This document shows, one piece after another, positions 1 through 8,513 of a stretch of DNA of 64,000 nucleotides; the first letter of the stretch is position 1, and each line of letters starts with the position of its first letter. The position numbers and the translations under genes were made by a program. The DNA lies in contig DASWMJ010000045.1 of NCBI GenBank assembly GCA_036399775.1, positions 1 through 64,000 of the forward strand. Direction: 5' to 3'. The notes under the pieces were generated by a model. It made no database searches, was not told the origin of the DNA, and saw only the letters and a program-made list of their open reading frames with translations. Origin of the DNA: JADMIH01 sp036399775. Lineage in GTDB: Bacteria > Chloroflexota > Chloroflexia > QHBQ01 > JADMIH01.

Positions 1-99
1 AAGCCGCCAATTTTCCACAAAGACAAAAGAAAACTTCTCTTCGTTTGCGCTGTACAAGAAGGATGCGGGACATTGACACAGCCCTCGTAAGTACTCAAA
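1..99. repeat. Partial copy of an intergenic hairpin element
   Basis: The first ~45 bases resemble the right arm and downstream flank of the hairpin at 18720-18769: both read CCGCCAATTT, then AGACAAAAGAA, then ACTTCTCTTC. The left arm would lie outside the window. The stretch sits downstream of the minus-strand gene ending at 100, so it may act as its terminator. I see no gene in it. Confidence 0.5.
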
Positions 100-1536
100 T
101 TACGGATATGCAGCTTGATCGGAGAGACCACGCTTGAGTATGACCACGAGGCCGAGCATGAGCCAGAAGCTGAGGGCGTTGTCCATTGTGAAGTAGGCCA
201 TATCCATCAGGCCGTGTACCACGAAGTCTATCATCGCGGCGATCAGGCCGAGGGCCAACGCGCCCAGGGCCGTGCCTTTGTGTGCTTTCCAAAGCTGCCA
301 TGCCTGGTGGAAGAAATAGGCCAGGGCAGCCACCATCCAGAGCAAGCCGGGAGCGCCTAGCCTGAGCCAGAAGTCGAGTATCCAGTTGTGCGGGTGCGAG
401 GTCAGGAAGAAGCGGGTCTGGGGCACGCCATAGCTGGGGTCCTGCCGTAGAAACTGGTCCTGTCCGATGCCTGTTATGGGGTGGTCGGCGATAATGCGTA
501 GGGCCGCGCTCCATATCCTGGCGCGGGCCACGCCCGTATTGTCCTCGGTCGAGAAGTCGAACGCCGAGGTTATGCGCGTGACGTTTATGAAGGGGAGCGC
601 GGCTACCCCCGCCAGTATCGCCGCGCCTATGGCCCCCATGAGCCACCTGTGGCGGGTGAGCAACGCGACGACCACGAGCGCCACGAACACGCCTATCCAC
701 GCGCCGCGCGCGAAACTGAACAGCACGCCCAGGCCAATCACCACCGAGAGAAGCGCGGACCCCATGCGCCACGCCAGCCACTTGCCCGGCAGGAAAAAGG
801 CGAGCACGATCCCCAATGCGAGCGGCCTGCCCAGGTAGATGCCGAAGGCGGTCGCGCTTGGGTAGACCGACGACACGCGGCCCACTCCCTCCATGCGCCA
901 GGTCTCACCAAAGAGAAACTGCTCGACCCCCTCGCGCCCCACCAGCGCAGCCGCGATGAGCCACGCGCCCACTATGCGCCAGGCGTCGCGCTCGGTACGC
1001 AGCCAGCGCAGCATGAGGGCGAAGAAAAGCACAGGCTCCACGACAGTCCAACGGAACTCGCGCAGAGCGACCCTTCTATCCTCCCCGCCCGGTACAACAA
1101 AGAGCGCCAGTACGCCTATCACAGCCAGCGCGAAGGCCAGCCAGACGGCAGGGTGCCGAAGCCATTCCTTCAGATTGGGCAGGTTGCGAGTGCGCAGCAA
1201 GCCCCACCCATCCCGTATCACCCAGGCCGCGATGCCGGTCAGGATGACCACTTCCGCTAATGGGAAGAAGAGCCGGTCGCCAAGCAACGCCTGCTGGCGG
1301 TAGAAGAGAGGGGCGGCCAGGGGGACCATCGCCAGGTGGAGGTTGGGGCGGTAGAGAGTGAGCGCGAAGAAAAGCAGCCCGCCCAACGCCTTCGCCGCCA
1401 CGTTGGGCACCATGTAGTAGACGCCGAGCGTGACCAGCATAGCCGCCAGCACCGCAGGCTCCGAGCGCAGAAAGGCGGGCGCTCTATCGAACAGGGCGGG
1501 CGCGGGCCGGGCAGGTAGTACGTCCGCTTCGCTCAC
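100..1536 (-). CDS. O-antigen ligase / polymerase family membrane protein
   Basis: A 478-residue polytopic membrane protein with about ten hydrophobic segments. The layout matches the Wzy/WaaL (O-antigen ligase) family: a central hydrophobic block with FSFARGAWIG, then a larger loop with ARARIW, ITGIGQDQF and HPHNWILDFWLRLG, the typical periplasmic-loop signature. Such proteins polymerise or transfer glycans outside the membrane. The start is GTG and overlaps the stop of the upstream gene (1533-2390) by 4 bases, so the two are probably translationally coupled. Family assignment is firm; the exact glycan cannot be inferred. Confidence 0.85.
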   Translation of the reverse strand: MSEADVLPARPAPALFDRAPAFLRSEPAVLAAMLVTLGVYYMVPNVAAKALGGLLFFALTLYRPNLHLAMVPLAAPLFYRQQALLGDRLFFPLAEVVILTGIAAWVIRDGWGLLRTRNLPNLKEWLRHPAVWLAFALAVIGVLALFVVPGGEDRRVALREFRWTVVEPVLFFALMLRWLRTERDAWRIVGAWLIAAALVGREGVEQFLFGETWRMEGVGRVSSVYPSATAFGIYLGRPLALGIVLAFFLPGKWLAWRMGSALLSVVIGLGVLFSFARGAWIGVFVALVVVALLTRHRWLMGAIGAAILAGVAALPFINVTRITSAFDFSTEDNTGVARARIWSAALRIIADHPITGIGQDQFLRQDPSYGVPQTRFFLTSHPHNWILDFWLRLGAPGLLWMVAALAYFFHQAWQLWKAHKGTALGALALGLIAAMIDFVVHGLMDMAYFTMDNALSFWLMLGLVVILKRGLSDQAAYP

Positions 1537-2390
1537 GTTTGTCTACGCATGAAGAGCGCGGCCAGCCCCCCAAGCGTCAGCATACCAACCAGCAGATTGA
1601 GGCCAGTAGCGAGCATCACCCTGTCGGAGCGCACGCCAGCAGTTGTGCCGTTCGCGGCAGCCTCCACTTTCGGGTCGTATTGCTTGAGCAGGCGGTAATA
1701 TTCGGCGTGCAGGCTCTCGATATGCTCGATAGAGCGCCCACTCGCCCATATGCCTGAAATGTCTTGCTCAATGTCCGCGACCCCAGCCTGACCCGCCACA
1801 TCCAGGGCGGCGATATGGCTTTCCAGCGAGGCGGTCTGGGTGGCTACTTCCGCCGCCGTGACGTTGGGCGGGTCGGCGGTCTCTCCGAAGGGTGGCGGGT
1901 AGCGTTTGATGTACTCCACAAAAGGCCACGTCTCCGACCGAAGCTGCTCGCTTGCCGCACCCAATGAGCGCGTCCACGCCATCAGATCGTCGTCGTACCG
2001 GCGTATGGCCTCAAGGTACTGCTCGCCCGCCTGTGCGTACCTGAGAAGCTCTCCGGCGTATTCCCTAACGGGGGCCGCGCTATCCTTCAATGAGGCAATA
2101 GTGCCAGTGTCGTTACTTGCAACTTTCGCCTTTGTAATAGCGTCCTGCACGTTCGCCAGCACAGCCGACAAATCATGCGACTTTACATAACTCTGATACC
2201 GCGCCTGCGCCTGCTCAAACTGCCGGTGCGCAGCCTCAACGTCTGCCCTGGTGTTGGGCATGCGTGGCGCGACAAGCTGCTCCTCCCCCGACACCTGCCC
2301 AGGTAAAGGCAAGAGCCACGCGGCAAGCAGCACAGCAAGCGCAGCAAGGGCGGGTAAGAGGATTTGTTTGTTGAGGCTTGATGTGTTCAT
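1533..2390 (-). CDS. Membrane-anchored protein, coupled to the O-antigen-ligase-like gene
   Basis: 285 residues with one hydrophobic segment near the N-terminus (about 11-30, ending in PLPGQ) and a second at the C-terminus (about 262-280, followed by MRRQT). Between them lies a ~230-residue soluble, helical, Glu/Ala/Gln-rich region. This topology exposes the middle domain outside the membrane. I recognise no named family. The 4-base overlap with the downstream ligase/polymerase gene suggests a role in the same surface-glycan process, for example as a partner or length regulator; that is inference. Confidence 0.7.
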   Translation of the reverse strand: MNTSSLNKQILLPALAALAVLLAAWLLPLPGQVSGEEQLVAPRMPNTRADVEAAHRQFEQAQARYQSYVKSHDLSAVLANVQDAITKAKVASNDTGTIASLKDSAAPVREYAGELLRYAQAGEQYLEAIRRYDDDLMAWTRSLGAASEQLRSETWPFVEYIKRYPPPFGETADPPNVTAAEVATQTASLESHIAALDVAGQAGVADIEQDISGIWASGRSIEHIESLHAEYYRLLKQYDPKVEAAANGTTAGVRSDRVMLATGLNLLVGMLTLGGLAALFMRRQT

Positions 2391-2545
2391 GAGTAAAACG
2401 TGATGCGTGATGCGTAAACTCTAAATAATCTATGCGCCTCTGCGGTTCTATCAACAAATACCTTTGCGAACTTTGTGTTCCTTCGCGTCTTTGCGGTTCA
2501 CGTTTCACGCGTCACGCATCACGTTTCACGTTTTACGCTTCACGC
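2391..2545. repeat. Short tandem/inverted repeat cluster (CGTGATGCGTGA and TTTGCGGTT families)
   Basis: The spacer holds repeated CGTGA/TGCGTGA units at both ends (2397-2418 and 2500-2545) in opposite orientation, and between them a segment with GCGTCTTTGCGGTTCACG. Related segments occur at 3822-3866, 34896-34912, 46050-46077, 48680-48720, 48778-48815 and 54910-54955. The right block runs into the methyltransferase gene and supplies its last codons and stop. Confidence 0.7.
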
Positions 2546-3398
2546 TCTCACAGGTGATGTGTACTCCAATTGCAGCAGTGTCACGCTTGCGTAAGGTGTC
2601 CTCGAAGTAGGCCAGACGCCATGTGGGGATGAATACGGCGCGAGTGATGGCTTTTACGAGCGTTCGCTTCCAAACGGGGAGATCGTCCTTTGAGAGCATC
2701 TCGCGCCGCCAGTAGTCGGCTACGTCGTGTATCTGGCCGAGGATGTGGAACGAGAAGGTGGTGTCGGTCACTTTGAGGCCGCGCCGCTCCAGGATGGACT
2801 TCATTTGCCTGGTTGTCAGTACCTGGATGTGGCCGATGTGGTCTCGCTTCCACCTGTGGATGGGGATGCGTTTGCTGTGCCGCAGCAGTGAAAAGAGGGT
2901 GCGCCGGTTCCCCTCGCACGGCACGAAACAGTGGAAGACGCCGCCCGGCTTGAGCACCCTGGCTACCTCGTCGGCAGCCTTGCCCACGTTGGTCACGTGC
3001 TCAAACACGTCGAAGAGAAGTACTATGTCGAACTCGTTGTCCTTGTAAGGCAGGTTGAGCGCATCGCCCAGCTTGTACTCTATCTTTCCTGTGGTGTCCG
3101 CAGCTCTAGCCTCGGCCAGGGCAACGTGCGAGATGTCGCAGCCGTAGACTTGTAAATCAGGCCGGTAGTGCAGGAACGAGCGGGTGTAGCGCCCCGCCCC
3201 GCAGCCGATTTCGAGAAGCTTGCCGTGCGCGCCCTCCATAGCACGGAGGCATCGCTCAAGGCGCAGGGCTGCAAGGTCGCGGGTGCCTGTGCGAAGCTCT
3301 CCCCTCCCTTCGACCGTCTTAACGTCTTCGTAGTCGAACTGGAACGGCTCGGCTTGATCCGTATTGCTGGGCCGGGGCGATTGCTGTGCTGTAGCCAT
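2526..3398 (-). CDS. Class I SAM-dependent methyltransferase
   Basis: 290 residues. SAM motif I is LLEIGCGAGRY (about 62-71), followed by YGCDIS, GDALNLPY and FDIVLLFDVFEHV, the usual order of Methyltransf_11/25 proteins; VLKPGGVF follows. The C-terminal ~100 residues are basic and aromatic. I chose the ATG at 3398 over an upstream in-frame start because it has a GGAGG-type site overlapping the end of ridA and gives a normal N-terminus. The last residues (SVKRKT) and the stop codon lie inside the flanking repeat cluster, so the native C-terminus may have been replaced. Substrate unknown; glycan or lipid modification would fit the neighbours. Confidence 0.85.
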   Translation of the reverse strand: MATAQQSPRPSNTDQAEPFQFDYEDVKTVEGRGELRTGTRDLAALRLERCLRAMEGAHGKLLEIGCGAGRYTRSFLHYRPDLQVYGCDISHVALAEARAADTTGKIEYKLGDALNLPYKDNEFDIVLLFDVFEHVTNVGKAADEVARVLKPGGVFHCFVPCEGNRRTLFSLLRHSKRIPIHRWKRDHIGHIQVLTTRQMKSILERRGLKVTDTTFSFHILGQIHDVADYWRREMLSKDDLPVWKRTLVKAITRAVFIPTWRLAYFEDTLRKRDTAAIGVHITCESVKRKT

Positions 3399-3406
3399 GC
3401 TGCTGG

Positions 3407-3805
3407 TTATTCCCCTCCGCCCAGGACCGCCACGCACTCGATCTCCACCCTCGCGCCCCTCGGCAGCCCGGCCACCTGTACGGTCGAGCGAGCAGGTGGG
3501 TTATCCGTGCCGAATACCCCGGCGTAGACTTCGTTCATAGCAGCGAAATCGGCCATGTCCATGATGAATACGGTAGTCTTCACCACGTCGGACGGTGAGC
3601 ACCCTGCGGCATCGAGCACAGCGGCGACATTGGTGAGCGCTTGCCGGGTCTGCTCTTTTATCCCTCCCTGTATCAGGTCGCCCGTCGCAGGGTCGAGGCC
3701 CACCTGCCCCGCCGTGTACACGAAGTTACCCACCTTGATAGCCTGCGAGTAAGGCCCTATCGCGGCGGGTGCGTTATCCGTCTGTATGCGCTGCCGGTTG
3801 TTCAT
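3407..3805 (-). CDS. ridA: RidA family reactive intermediate deaminase
   Basis: 132 residues, the normal RidA/YjgF length. Family hallmarks are IGPYSQAI near the N-terminus, GQVGLDP, and the C-terminal block PPARSTVQVAGLPRGARVEI with the conserved Arg and Glu of the trimer-interface active site. RidA hydrolyses the enamine/imine intermediates released by PLP-dependent dehydratases. The ATG at 3805 is preceded by AGGAG at a good distance; the longer reading frame upstream is repeat-derived and rejected. The stop codon lies close before the methyltransferase start, so the two are probably co-transcribed. Confidence 0.93.
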   Translation of the reverse strand: MNNRQRIQTDNAPAAIGPYSQAIKVGNFVYTAGQVGLDPATGDLIQGGIKEQTRQALTNVAAVLDAAGCSPSDVVKTTVFIMDMADFAAMNEVYAGVFGTDNPPARSTVQVAGLPRGARVEIECVAVLGGGE

Positions 3806-3821
3806 AGTTGCTCCTGTATGG

Positions 3822-3949
3822 TGTGAAACGTACTGCGTAGTACGTATTGCATAAAACGTAAAACGTGATGTGTGCCCCATCAACAAGATAGTAAGGGGCA
3901 TGCCACCCCACCATCCCTGTCATTCTGAGCGAAGCGAAGAATGACAGGG
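3822..3949. repeat. Repeat cluster with REP-like hairpin
   Basis: 3822-3866 has CGTA/AACGT units of the family seen at 2391-2545. 3915-3949 is a perfect 12-base inverted repeat (CCCTGTCATTCT / AGAATGACAGGG) with GAGCGAAGCGA between the arms, a REP-like sequence type common in environmental bacterial genomes. It may terminate transcription of the HAD gene reading from the right. Confidence 0.75.
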
Positions 3950-3989
3950 TTTCACTTTTATCGTTGCCCCATAACTATTCTGTCAGTAG

Positions 3990-4040
3990 AGCTAACTTCT
4001 AACTTCTAACTTCTAACTTCTAATTTCTAACTTCTAATTT
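3990..4040. repeat. TTCTAAC heptamer tandem repeat
   Basis: About seven tandem copies of TTCTAAC or its variant TTCTAAT. The array runs into the 3' end of the HAD hydrolase gene and provides its last codons (RN) and its TAG stop. Confidence 0.85.
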
Positions 4041-4840
4041 CTTATGCCTAGAGCGTTCATCAGGCTGTAGAGGTTGTCGTAGATGTAGTCGGGGTGGATG
4101 CCTGTGGACTCTATGTCTGCTTGCTGGGAGACGCCCGTCAGCAGGAGGGCTGTGGGCATACCGGCCCTCTCGCCCATCAGGATGTCGGTTTCCAGCCGAT
4201 CTCCTACGCACAGCACCTGCTCTGGGGGCAACTCGAGCAGGTCCAGCGCCACCTCGGCCATGTGGGTGTTTGGCTTGCCTATCACCGTTGGCGCGACCCC
4301 TGAGCAGGTCTGTATCGCGGCCACGATGCTGCCCGCGCCCGGCCATAGCTCACCGCCCTCTACGGGCAGGGTGGCATCCGCATTGGTGGCGATGAAGCGC
4401 GCCCCACGACGGATCGCTGAGCAGGCCCGCTGCAAGGAGTCGTAGTCAAACTTGAAGTAGAGACCCACAACCACGAAGCTGGGCTGCCACCCGTCGAGCC
4501 GGAACCCCTTCGCGCCGGAGATAGCCGTTAGCAGACCCGACTCCCCCAGCACGTACACGCCTCCCCCCTCAGGGAAATGCTCCTCCATGTACAGGGCTGT
4601 GGCCCCCGATGACGTGAGGATGGCATCGGGTGGGACGGCTATGCCCATACGCGCCAGCTTTGCGGTGAAGTCCTGGGAGGTCAGCGTGGCATTGTTGGTG
4701 AGTAGTATAAAGGATAGGCCAGCCGCCCGCAAAACAGGGAACAGCTCGCGTGCGCCTTCCAGCGCGTGGTTGCCCCGGTAGAGCACGCCGTCCATGTCTA
4801 GCACCAGCCCCGAAATCCTGCCCTGCAATTCCGCCGCCAT
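4034..4840 (-). CDS. HAD-IIA family sugar/nucleotide phosphatase (NagD-like)
   Basis: 268 residues. HAD motif I is VLDMDGVLY (about 13-21) with nucleophile and acid Asp; motif II is LLTNNAT (about 46-52); the C2 cap follows; motif III/IV appear as VIGKPN and VCVGDRLETDILMGERAGM. This order and length match the NagD/phosphoglycolate phosphatase class IIA. The real substrate is not predictable; sugar phosphates or 2-phosphoglycolate are typical. The C-terminus ends in the heptamer array at 3990-4040. ATG 4840 follows a GGGAGATGCG-type site. Confidence 0.9.
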   Translation of the reverse strand: MAAELQGRISGLVLDMDGVLYRGNHALEGARELFPVLRAAGLSFILLTNNATLTSQDFTAKLARMGIAVPPDAILTSSGATALYMEEHFPEGGGVYVLGESGLLTAISGAKGFRLDGWQPSFVVVGLYFKFDYDSLQRACSAIRRGARFIATNADATLPVEGGELWPGAGSIVAAIQTCSGVAPTVIGKPNTHMAEVALDLLELPPEQVLCVGDRLETDILMGERAGMPTALLLTGVSQQADIESTGIHPDYIYDNLYSLMNALGIRN

Positions 4841-5023
4841 CGCATCTCCCTGTCAAACTACCCCATATTATCTATGACAGGGCGCGGGGTTGTCCAGACT
4901 ATCTTTGGGAGTTTTCAATTTTGAGTTATGAGTCTTGAGTTGTTGATGTTGTATGCGGGTAACCTCTAGCCTCTCCTTCCAGCGAGTCACCGTAAGTGCC
5001 TATCGTTGCCTGGACCCTGACTC

Positions 5024-8000
5024 TTACTCTACCTGCGGCTCGGCGGGCTTCTCTTCCCTGGGCGCGAAGCCTATGCCATAGGCCATCTCTACCACGCCCC
5101 GGCGCATCATGCGGTCGGCTTCGCGGAAGAGGGGCACGAGGGGGTTGTCGGGGTCGTGGCGGGCGAGCATCTCGCGGGCCTGGCGCATTATATCGAGCGT
5201 CTTATTGAAGGTCATCACCAGATCGCCTTCGCTGAGGTCTATCTGGAAGAGGATATCGCCTATCGAGGTGCCCTTGCACCACGAGCGGGCCGCGCCGTAG
5301 AAATAGGGGTTGTAGCCCCTGGTGATGGATAGGTCCTGGCGGCGTTCGGCAGCGAAGATGGCATTCTGCAGATCGTCCAGGTCGCGGCGCAGGTTGATGA
5401 GGTAGCGCGGCAAAAGGAGGCGGTTAGGGAAATCTATCTCCCGGTCGTAGGCGAACCAGGAGAAGACTTCCGCGAGGTCCTCCGCTTTCAGCCCTTCCAG
5501 GTAGTTGCCTTCTACCATCTCGGTTATCATCAAGGCGTTTGTGTCGAACACGTCGGCCAGCTTCTTCGCCTTGTGGGTAAGCTCCCCCTTGCGAACGTAG
5601 GCGAACTGCACCAGCACTTTCGACAGGCCGTTGAGGATGTTTTGCAGGCGCGTTTCCTCGAAGCGGCGGCGCTCGCCCAGGCGCTTCTCGATAGCGTCGA
5701 GGTCTACCATGAGGCGGGCGCGGGTGCGGCGGTAGCTCCTGTGCTCCTTGCGGACCGGGCAGGTGTGACAGACGTGTGTGCGCTCGGCCTCCGCCGCCTG
5801 CCGCACCTCCTCCTGTGCCGCTTCGTGCGTGGCTCGTGCCTTGGCGGAAGCCGCCTCCACGTGCTCCGACTGGGAGGCGCGGTACTCCTCTATCCAGGCT
5901 TCAAGGTCGGGGACAGCCTCTATCGCCTTGATAGTGCCTGTTTCCAGCGCGGCTAGCTCTTCGGGGGTAAGCAACTGCTCTAACGGCACAGTAGGCGGCA
6001 CCGCGAGCGTACTGAGAGCAAAGGGAAGCTCCACGCTAACGGGCGGCTCAGGCAGATAATCAATATGCCTGTACTCGGTAAGCGGCACAACCTCCCCAAA
6101 TAAATCCTGGCCCCTGTCCCCTGATCCCTGGTCCCTGACCACCAGGAATAGCCCTACCACCGCGCCCAATCCCCTGCCCAGGTAGATCGCCCACCCGTAG
6201 CTGTCGATGTGGACTAGCGCGCCCTGGGGCAGGGTGCGGAAAGCCCTGCGTAGAACGTCGTGCTCCGGGCGTTTCCAGGGTAGCTCAGCGCGGCGGCTCT
6301 CGACGTATTTCAGGTTCTGGTCGGCCTTCTTCTCGTGCCTGCGCGCTTCGTCCACCACGCGGCCCAGGCGCTCATATTCGTCCAGCAATGCCTCGCCGTT
6401 GTCGTAGCCGATAAGGCAGCCCACCGGCACCTCGTCAAGCTCGGCCTCTGCCTCGTCCAATTCCTGCTCAAGGTCGCGCAGGCGGCGGCTCTGCTGGAAT
6501 TGCAGCAGGGAGGCGGACATGACCCTCAGCACGCGCTCGCCATTGGGCGGGTCCCACAGGTTGAGCACCGAGTTATATCGCATGGTGAATGCGCTCTCTA
6601 CCGGGCGCAACGGGCCGGTGGCGATATTGAGCGCCTCGTGGAAAGTGACCCAGGGCGAGTAAGGGATGACGACGTGGCCCTGCGCGTCTATGCCGCGCCG
6701 CCCGGCACGCCCCGCCATCTGCTGGAACTCGTTGGGGATGAGGGGCCGTCGCGATACGCCGTCGTACTTGCTCATGCGCCCAATGACCACCGAGCGGGCG
6801 GGCATGTTGACGCCCAGCGCCAGGGTGTCGGTGGCGAAGACCACGCGCAGGAGTGCCTTGTTGAATAGCTCCTCCACAAGCTGCTTGAGGATGGGCAGGA
6901 GGCCGGCGTGGTGGAAGCCGAAGCCGCGCCGGGCGAGGTAGGCTATTAGCTGCACCTGCTCCAGCTTGCGGTCTTCGGGCGAGAGGCGGTCGAGGTAGCT
7001 CGCCAGCACTTCGTTGATGCGGCGCACGGTCTCTGCGTCGCGCAACGCGGTGAGGCGTATCATCGCGCACACCTCGGCGGCGGCCTCGCAATCTCGCCGC
7101 GAGAAGAGGAAGAAGATAGAGGGCAGCAGGTCGGCGCGCTCAAGGCTCTCCACCAGTTCGCGCGGGGTCGGCTCGGCGCGCTCCCTGCCCGCGGGCGCGT
7201 CTTCTTCCAGGGCGGGGCCTCTGTGCCTCTGCCCCTGGTACTTTTTCCTTACCTCCCCGCCCACGTTGAAGTCCACTATCTGCTGGCCCTGGGCGTTGAT
7301 GACCAGGTTTAGCTGACCATCCAGGAAGTAATATAGGGATAGTGGCACGGAGCGTTGCAGGTGCGTAACCAGGTGGATGGGCTGGTGGGTGCGGCCTATC
7401 CAGTCGGCGATTTCGGGCGCGTTGCTGACGGTGGCCGACAGGCAGACTAGCTGCACGTAGTCGGGACACATGATAATCGACTCTTCCCAGGTGGTGCCGC
7501 GCTCAGGATCGGCCAGGTAGTGTATCTCATCGAAGATGATGCAGCCCACGCCCCAGAGCGCCGACGGGGTCTGCAAGAGCATGTTGCGCAGCACTTCGGT
7601 GGTCATGACGATGATAGAGCCTTCGGGGTTCTCGATGATGTCGCCCGTGAGGAGGCCCACCGCATCGCCGTACTGCTCGCGCAGGTCGCGGAACTTCTGG
7701 TTGGAGAGGGCCTTGATGGGGGTGGTGTACATCACCTTGAAGCCCTTGCGCGCCGCCCTGAAGACGCCGAACTCCGCCACTACCGTCTTGCCCGTGCCCG
7801 TAGGCGCGGCCACCATCACGCTCTCCCCCGTCGCCAGGTGCGCAATAGACTCCTCCTGGAAAGGGTCCAATGGGAATGGATAGCGCGCCCGGAAGTCGGC
7901 TATGAGGGCGGCTTCCTCTTCGGTATGCTCGACGTGGGGTGTCAGGTGTTGAGTGTTGGGTGTTAGTGTGGTGGGGTGGACCTGCTCGCGCCCGTTGGGG

Positions 8001-8113
8001 CGTGGCTTGCGGAGGCGTTGAGCTTTAGGAGGGCGTTCGCGCGTGGCGGGCTGGCCCTTGCGCCCTCTGGTTGGTTTTGGCTCTTCTATGGATTGTTTGG
8101 GTTTGCGTGGCAT
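5024..8113 (-). CDS. Ski2/Mtr4-like DEAD/DEAH-box RNA helicase (HelY type)
   Basis: 1029 residues. Motif I APTGTGKT (103-110), motif II DEIH (195-198), motif III LSAT, motif V ATDTLALGVNMPA and motif VI QQMAGRAGRRG define a superfamily 2 Ski2-like helicase. The long helical C-terminal part fits the DSHCT domain of Mtr4/HelY proteins. A CHTCPVRKEH stretch may bind metal. Such helicases unwind RNA for turnover. The basic N-terminal extension (1-65) includes repeat-derived residues 48-60 (DNA 7934-7978), and a second repeat-derived stretch, RDQGSGDRGQ (DNA about 6105-6140), sits in a loop near residue 660. Neither should disturb the helicase core. Confidence 0.92.
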   Translation of the reverse strand: MPRKPKQSIEEPKPTRGRKGQPATRERPPKAQRLRKPRPNGREQVHPTTLTPNTQHLTPHVEHTEEEAALIADFRARYPFPLDPFQEESIAHLATGESVMVAAPTGTGKTVVAEFGVFRAARKGFKVMYTTPIKALSNQKFRDLREQYGDAVGLLTGDIIENPEGSIIVMTTEVLRNMLLQTPSALWGVGCIIFDEIHYLADPERGTTWEESIIMCPDYVQLVCLSATVSNAPEIADWIGRTHQPIHLVTHLQRSVPLSLYYFLDGQLNLVINAQGQQIVDFNVGGEVRKKYQGQRHRGPALEEDAPAGRERAEPTPRELVESLERADLLPSIFFLFSRRDCEAAAEVCAMIRLTALRDAETVRRINEVLASYLDRLSPEDRKLEQVQLIAYLARRGFGFHHAGLLPILKQLVEELFNKALLRVVFATDTLALGVNMPARSVVIGRMSKYDGVSRRPLIPNEFQQMAGRAGRRGIDAQGHVVIPYSPWVTFHEALNIATGPLRPVESAFTMRYNSVLNLWDPPNGERVLRVMSASLLQFQQSRRLRDLEQELDEAEAELDEVPVGCLIGYDNGEALLDEYERLGRVVDEARRHEKKADQNLKYVESRRAELPWKRPEHDVLRRAFRTLPQGALVHIDSYGWAIYLGRGLGAVVGLFLVVRDQGSGDRGQDLFGEVVPLTEYRHIDYLPEPPVSVELPFALSTLAVPPTVPLEQLLTPEELAALETGTIKAIEAVPDLEAWIEEYRASQSEHVEAASAKARATHEAAQEEVRQAAEAERTHVCHTCPVRKEHRSYRRTRARLMVDLDAIEKRLGERRRFEETRLQNILNGLSKVLVQFAYVRKGELTHKAKKLADVFDTNALMITEMVEGNYLEGLKAEDLAEVFSWFAYDREIDFPNRLLLPRYLINLRRDLDDLQNAIFAAERRQDLSITRGYNPYFYGAARSWCKGTSIGDILFQIDLSEGDLVMTFNKTLDIMRQAREMLARHDPDNPLVPLFREADRMMRRGVVEMAYGIGFAPREEKPAEPQVE
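6105..6140. repeat. Intragenic copy of the CCCCTGA/CCCTGG heptamer repeat
   Basis: Inside the helicase gene the plus strand reads as degenerate CCCCTGT, CCCCTGA, TCCCTGG, TCCCTGA units, the same family as the intergenic arrays at 47659-47764, 50600-50650, 53308-53343 and 55911-55972. In the coding frame it gives RDQGSGDRGQ. Confidence 0.7.
7934..7978. repeat. Intragenic GTGTTGGG-type tandem repeat
   Basis: The plus strand carries variants of GTGTCAG/GTGTTGG/GTGTTAG. It encodes helicase residues about 48-60 (PTTLTPNTQHLTPH), between a basic N-terminal tail and the folded part, suggesting a repeat accommodated in a disordered linker. Confidence 0.65.
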
Positions 8114-8187
8114 ATATTAGATGTGAGGTATTGCAAGGAGTGGGCCTTCATGTCGTGGTGGAGGTGGCGGCCCTTCGGCTTTTACAG

Positions 8188-8227
8188 TACTTGACACGAG
8201 ATCATCTTGTAGATACAATGTAAGTAC
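8188..8227 (+). promoter_or_regulatory. mazEF promoter flanked by an inverted repeat
   Basis: TTGACA at 8191-8196 and TACAAT at 8214-8219 are separated by exactly 17 bases, a near-consensus housekeeping promoter. The hexamers GTACTT (8188-8193) and AAGTAC (8222-8227) are inverted repeats bracketing it, a plausible operator for autorepression by the MazE-like antitoxin. Confidence 0.7.
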
Positions 8228-8252
8228 AAATCAGGTCGAGATGGAGATAAGC

Positions 8253-8513
8253 ATGATTACGAAAGCACGAATCATCAAGATAGGTAATTCGCAGGGCATA
8301 CGCATCCCTAAGCTGATGCTTGAGCAGGTGGGCTTTGGCGAGGATGTAGAGCTAGAATCGCAGGCAGACCAACTGATTATCCGTGCAGCCCGGCATCCAC
8401 GCTACGGCTGGGACGAGCAGTTTCGCGCCATGGCTGAAAGAGGAGACGACAAGTTGCTGGATGCCGATGCGCCAAGTCTCACAAGCTGGGATGATAAAGA
8501 ATGGGAATGGTAG
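8253..8513 (+). CDS. mazE: MazE-like antitoxin (AbrB/SpoVT DNA-binding fold)
   Basis: 86 residues. The N-terminal half (KARIIKIGNSQGIRIPK, then GFGEDVELE and LIIRAA) is the swapped-hairpin AbrB/MazE fold that binds operator DNA. The acidic C-terminal tail (about 55-86, with WDEQF and WDDKEWEW) is the usual toxin-neutralising arm. I prefer the ATG at 8253, preceded by GGAG at six bases, over 8241, which lacks a site. The gene overlaps the toxin start by 13 bases. Confidence 0.9.
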   Translation: MITKARIIKIGNSQGIRIPKLMLEQVGFGEDVELESQADQLIIRAARHPRYGWDEQFRAMAERGDDKLLDADAPSLTSWDDKEWEW

